Origin: Planctomycetota bacterium
GTDB taxonomy: Bacteria > Planctomycetota > Phycisphaerae > Phycisphaerales > SM1A02
NCBI GenBank assembly: GCA_024230295.1
Contig: JAAERN010000147.1
Span: forward strand, 98,080-162,079
Direction: 5' to 3'
Length of the DNA: 64,000 bases
The notes below the pieces were generated by a model. It made no database searches. It had not been told where the DNA came from and saw only the letters and a list, made by a program, of their open reading frames with translations. Shown piece after piece: positions 61,168 through 64,000 of the stretch (its first letter is position 1; each line of letters begins with the position of its first letter). The translations under genes were made by a program, and so were the position numbers.

Positions 61168-61718
61168 GTTCCAGTGGCGAACTCATGATGAGGTGTTGAT
61201 CGGAATTTACTCACGTGCAGGAGCCTCATCGGACGGTGCGTGCCTTGCTGGCTACTTTGGGAAACTTTTCGTAGCGGTATTCGATCAACACTCAAGACGG
61301 CGCCATTGGGTGCGATGGTTAATTGAAGATGTGTATCGCCAAGCGGGTAGACCTCATCTTCGTATCGCAGTTCAGTCCCTTCGTTGGCGATCACGAAGGT
61401 ATGGCCTTCGAAGTTCATGGTGTTCAACCCTCCCAGATAGACGTTGTTGAAGGGGCGATTGTTGATAGTGACAGTGATTTCGTGTCGACCGGATCCGGTA
61501 ACAACGAGTGATCCACTGCCGCCATTGCTGTGCCCGCTCTCCATCTTCCCTACTTCAATACCTTCAAACACCAATGAGAAGGCTCTGGTCTCAATAGTGG
61601 TCATTCCCTGATCGGAACTGATGTCAAACTGCCATGACACGGTCGGTTTGTCGCAGGCTGTCACTGTGGTGATGCAAACTGCAGCGAAGACAAGGCATGC
61701 GAGTCGAATGGTGTTCAT
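61134..61718 (-). CDS. Hypothetical lipoprotein
   Basis: A 194-residue exported protein with a signal and lipobox VTAC (Cys22). The body is beta-rich: WQFDISSDQGMTTIETRAFSLVFEG, GSLVVTGSGRHEITVTINNRP, NTMNFEGHTFVIANEGTELRYE and HLQLTIAPNGAVLS. I do not recognise the family. The last 30 residues are polar and overlap the membrane-protein gene of the opposite strand, so the true end could be earlier in evolution. Probably anchored in a membrane facing the periplasm. Confidence 0.6.
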   Translation of the reverse strand: MNTIRLACLVFAAVCITTVTACDKPTVSWQFDISSDQGMTTIETRAFSLVFEGIEVGKMESGHSNGGSGSLVVTGSGRHEITVTINNRPFNNVYLGGLNTMNFEGHTFVIANEGTELRYEDEVYPLGDTHLQLTIAPNGAVLSVDRIPLRKVSQSSQQGTHRPMRLLHVSKFRSTPHHEFATGTQTSASRCNMR

Positions 61719-61872
61719 GGAGATGCTCCGTTCTCAGTTAGATTGTTGGGAACATTGGTGTGGGTTTTTAATGGAGTCGGCAGGAAAAACCATCAAATCT
61801 TCATCGCTCTTGAGTGTCCTACTGCAGCGATCAAGTGTTGGTTTGGCTACTTGGCCTTCGGCTCTCTCGCCT
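61719..61872. other. Intergenic region, no gene seen
   Basis: It contains the promoter of the hypothetical lipoprotein, which is transcribed leftward, and the 3' end of the DUF4396 gene's transcript. No hairpin stands out. Confidence 0.35.
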
Positions 61873-62748
61873 CTAACCCATCTGGGAGAACATGTTTGCC
61901 ATGATCACCACTACAGTGCCCAGGATCGCTACAGAGATGGATCCAACCATCAGTATGGCTCCGGATGATGGGGTGCGTCCTGCCTCATGATCCGCACGCT
62001 GCACCTTCTTAGGTGCCATGTCTGCTCCGCCATGCCCGGAGTGTCGGTCACCCTGATTCATCGAAGCCATGTCATGTTCTTCACGTTTATTGGAGGAAGC
62101 CAGTCGGACTGTCATCATGCCGTGCTTGAGGTGTCGCGTGACCAGCCACCAGTTCATCGGGTAAGCAAAGATAAAACCGACGATTAGCGCCATCGACATG
62201 ATGAACCAGAAACTTGGATTGAAAGCATTCGTTGCCCCGGCAACCTCCGCCATCCAAGGCTTCGACACGAGCAACATGCCTGCCATGAGGAGATTCATTG
62301 AGAAGAACTCAGGAATGAATGTGATCTTGAGCGATTTCAGATAGTTGCCTCCCGCCATGTCCTTCATGGCGAAGGCTTGGAAGAACAGCCAGCCGAAGCC
62401 GAATCCAAGTACATACTCAAGAGTGATGTCGAGGGAGAATGGAAGTGTCATGATTGATGCGATTGCGGCACCAGTGATGATTCCGAGGCCATCGCCACTC
62501 GCGCAGTGCATGGTGGACCCGAGTGCCTGCTTCCATATTGGAGCCACATATTGTTTGTGAGTTTCCGGTAACGGCTCTCGACAACTGAGTATATAAAAGA
62601 TTGCGGCGAGAGGACCAGCGAACACTGTCAGGATGATGAATCCCCAGCGGAGCGCGTTGGCTTCCGGTGTTCTCCATACATCAATGGCGACAAAAAGAAC
62701 CGAAGCTCCAGCCATTATGAACCAGAGCAGCATTACTCCATCGAGCAT
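61873..62748 (-). CDS. DUF4396-family multi-pass membrane protein
   Basis: A 291-residue protein with at least six helices, including VMLLWFIMAGASVLFVAIDVW at the N-terminus, WGFIILTVFAGPLAAIFYILS, and a final AILMVGSISVAILGTVVVIMANMF. Characteristic DUF4396 stretches are STMHCASGDGLGIITGA near residue 75 (CASGDG), FFQAFAMKDMAGGNYLKSLK near 130 and FIFAYPMNWWLV near 200. A hydrophilic loop with histidines (HDMASMNQGDRHSGHGGADM) precedes the last helix. The family is seen with copper or metal-handling genes, but function here is unknown. Confidence 0.85.
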   Translation of the reverse strand: MLDGVMLLWFIMAGASVLFVAIDVWRTPEANALRWGFIILTVFAGPLAAIFYILSCREPLPETHKQYVAPIWKQALGSTMHCASGDGLGIITGAAIASIMTLPFSLDITLEYVLGFGFGWLFFQAFAMKDMAGGNYLKSLKITFIPEFFSMNLLMAGMLLVSKPWMAEVAGATNAFNPSFWFIMSMALIVGFIFAYPMNWWLVTRHLKHGMMTVRLASSNKREEHDMASMNQGDRHSGHGGADMAPKKVQRADHEAGRTPSSGAILMVGSISVAILGTVVVIMANMFSQMG

Positions 62749-63032
62749 AGCAATCCTCCTGCGAAAGCATTATGACAGAGAATGCGGTGCAGAGTTCATG
62801 CGATGAAAATTAGCAGACCGAATGAGTTCAGATACGGTGTCTCTGGAAAGCGAGAAAGGGAAGCCGAAAGTACGTTAATGACAGAGTAATCACGCTGTGT
62901 TTGGTGCTCGGTATCGTGCTGTGATTGGTTACATGGAATCTACGGATTGGCGTCGGCACAGTATTTGGCCTAATGATCTTTTTAGTGTGATTGGTGTTTA
63001 CAACGACTCGTGATAGAGCCCTATGAACAACA
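62749..63032. other. Intergenic region, no gene seen
   Basis: AT-richer stretch of about 280 bases. A 72-codon minus-strand frame has no start site or protein-like pattern. Confidence 0.4.
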
Positions 63033-63057
63033 ACACTCCCGTACATACGGAGGTGCT
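63033..63057 (-). terminator. Terminator hairpin after the cupin gene
   Basis: ACACTCCCGTA (63033-63043) pairs with TACGGAGGTGCT (63046-63057), with G-U pairs. The minus-strand transcript ends in TTGTTGTT. Very similar to the hairpin at 63793. Confidence 0.65.
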
Positions 63058-63092
63058 GTGGGCTGGCGGGGGACTGCTAAAGGCAGGCGCTT

Positions 63093-63452
63093 CTAGATCC
63101 ACTGTCCTTCTGTGGTGCGGTCTGATGCTGGCCCATCGCCGGTGTTGAGTAGGCCGGCTGGTTCAAAGAGTAGTACAGCGCACTCCGTATCGGCGACTGG
63201 CCGATGCTCGACATTGCGCGGGACCACAATCATTTGGCCTTCGTGGACTTCGACCACGTCATCACGAAACTCCATGCGAAACGAGCCACTTAGCACGAGG
63301 AACATCTCATCAGCGTCATGATGAGTGTGCCAATCGAATGCGCCTGAGAACTTGGCGACTTTTACATCTTGCCCATTCAGTCTGGCAATGATTCGAGGTG
63401 ACCAATGGTCATTGAAGAGCGAGAGTTTTTGGTCGATATTGATGCATTCCAT
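63093..63452 (-). CDS. Small cupin-domain protein
   Basis: A 119-residue cupin from ATG 63452 (MECINIDQKLSLFNDHWSPR); the open frame upstream has a different character. Cupin motif 1 is FDWHTHHDADEMFLVLSGSFRMEF near residues 38-60 (metal ligands His, His, Glu). Motif 2 is GQMIVVPRNVEHRPVADTEC near 75-95 (His). It probably binds a divalent metal; the enzymatic role (dioxygenase, isomerase or sensor) cannot be told. A terminator hairpin follows it. Confidence 0.8.
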   Translation of the reverse strand: MECINIDQKLSLFNDHWSPRIIARLNGQDVKVAKFSGAFDWHTHHDADEMFLVLSGSFRMEFRDDVVEVHEGQMIVVPRNVEHRPVADTECAVLLFEPAGLLNTGDGPASDRTTEGQWI

Positions 63453-63587
63453 CAGAGCAATGTAGGCAACATCGCGGGGTTGAACAACGCCGTTACATGT
63501 CTGCTCACATTGGACTCGGGTGTCGCTCTGATGGGCTTGGTGGGGGGATATACTTCCATTGTGCGGCCCCACCTCGTGGAGTTTTAA
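63453..63587. other. Divergent promoter region between cupin and small membrane-protein genes
   Basis: No gene is seen. This 135-base gap must carry both promoters. Confidence 0.4.
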
Positions 63588-63767
63588 ATGAGAATTGTCG
63601 CAGGAACACTGCTGATCTTCTTTGCAATCTTTTGTTCATATGGGTTTCTTGCTTCATTCGAATACCCGGGCATCACCATTTGGAAGGTCGGCTACGCCCT
63701 CTTGGCGGTTGCATCATTTTACGGCGGGTACAAATTGATTCGATCAGGCGTTCAATTGTTGAAATAG
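63588..63767 (+). CDS. Small membrane protein of 59 residues
   Basis: ATG 63588 follows GGAG by 6 bases. The 59-residue product has two hydrophobic segments, VAGTLLIFFAIFCSYGFLA and VGYALLAVASFYGGYKL, with a short loop (SFEYPGITIW) and a C-terminal GVQLLK. Probably a two-helix inner-membrane protein. Unknown function. Confidence 0.65.
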   Translation: MRIVAGTLLIFFAIFCSYGFLASFEYPGITIWKVGYALLAVASFYGGYKLIRSGVQLLK

Positions 63768-63792
63768 CTCCGTCTTTGCCATCTCAACAACA

Positions 63793-63817
63793 ACACCCCC
63801 GTGAATACGGAGGTGCT
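63793..63817 (-). terminator. Terminator hairpin after the partial dockerin gene
   Basis: ACACCCCCGT (63793-63802) pairs with ACGGAGGTGCT (63807-63817) around GAAT. The minus-strand transcript ends TGTTGTTG. It shares ATACGGAGGTGCTGTGGG with the hairpin at 63033. Confidence 0.7.
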
Positions 63818-63844
63818 GTGGGGTGGTGGGTTGTGTGTGGGGGG

Positions 63845-64000
63845 CTATTCGCACGGTCCCCACGTACCAATGACCGCAAGAAGATCGTTGGTGCCAACAG
63901 TGCCATCACCATCAACATCCGCATCAGGATCATCGCTGCCCCAGGCCGCAACAACTGTAAGCAAGTCATTGACGCCAACCATTCCGTCGCCGTCGACGTC
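63845..64000 (-). CDS. C-terminal dockerin-like end of a secreted protein (partial, runs off right edge)
   Basis: Fifty-one visible residues before the stop at 63845-63847: DVDGDGMVGVNDLLTVVAAWG, then DVDGDGTVGTNDLLAVIGTWGPCE. These are two EF-hand-like calcium-binding loops, the same C-terminal signature as in the other exported proteins of the window. The catalytic or binding part lies beyond position 64000. A terminator hairpin follows at 63793. Confidence 0.85.
   Translation of the reverse strand, partial: DVDGDGMVGVNDLLTVVAAWGSDDPDADVDGDGTVGTNDLLAVIGTWGPCE

Noticed and set aside
1..64000. CRISPR arrays, insertion sequences, prophage genes, tRNA or rRNA
   Set aside because: No spaced direct repeats, transposase or integrase motifs, or tRNA-like T-loop/cloverleaf segments were found by eye; short RNAs could still be missed.

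Overview
The window looks like a chromosomal segment of a planctomycete, most likely of the class Phycisphaerae. The DNA is moderately GC-rich. At least seven unrelated exported proteins end in a short pair of dockerin-like calcium-binding repeats (D-x-DGDG-x-V-x-x-x-DLL-x-V-x-x-x-WG-x-C), a habit I associate with that class. Assignment to the class is inference. There is no rRNA or tRNA to anchor it.

Layout. Positions 1-4500 hold a partial secreted metzincin with its coupled partner, an NAD-type malic enzyme and a choice-of-anchor A protein. Positions 4730-11575 (minus) form a tripartite exporter operon: outer-membrane channel, membrane-fusion protein, ABC ATPase, two FtsX-type permeases and a lipoprotein, with a cysteine-rich secreted protein upstream. 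Positions 11918-17876 hold two divergent, very large exported proteins, one of which fuses eleven c-type haem sites to LVIVD repeats and a dockerin-like tail.

Positions 17998-46709 form a catabolic island for anaerobic aromatic degradation. Electron transfer flavoprotein and a membrane Fe-S oxidoreductase come first. A molybdenum hydroxylase with its FAD subunit and a TetR regulator lie on the minus strand. A plus-strand operon of about 17.4 kb (26454-43849) runs divergently from the regulator. It carries bamA/oah, a short-chain dehydrogenase, dch, had, an extra HgdB-like protein with its own ATPase activator, a three-domain acyl-CoA synthetase fusion, thiolase, a 3-hydroxyacyl-CoA dehydrogenase/crotonase fusion, a class I ATP-dependent benzoyl-CoA reductase (bcrC-B-A-D order with two short ATPase subunits, as in the Azoarcus bzd type) and a small cysteine protein. 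Glutaryl-CoA dehydrogenase is convergent at the end, followed by XdhC and a MobA-like nucleotidyltransferase for molybdenum cofactor maturation. Together these cover benzoyl-CoA -> dienoyl-CoA -> 6-hydroxy- and 6-oxocyclohexenoyl-CoA -> 3-hydroxypimeloyl-CoA -> glutaryl-CoA -> crotonyl-CoA. ETF and the membrane oxidoreductase could return acyl-CoA dehydrogenase electrons to quinone. No ferredoxin gene and no canonical benzoate-CoA ligase is visible.

Positions 46760-64000 hold accessory and exported genes: a phytase-like protein with a duplicated dockerin tail, an astacin protease, an asparaginase / aspartate-alanine antiporter / aspartate 4-decarboxylase operon (a probable proton-motive-force generator), an exported beta-carbonic anhydrase, several dockerin-tailed proteins, cysteine-rich secreted proteins, a homocysteine methyltransferase, small membrane proteins and a cupin. 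No CRISPR array, insertion sequence, prophage or RNA gene was seen.
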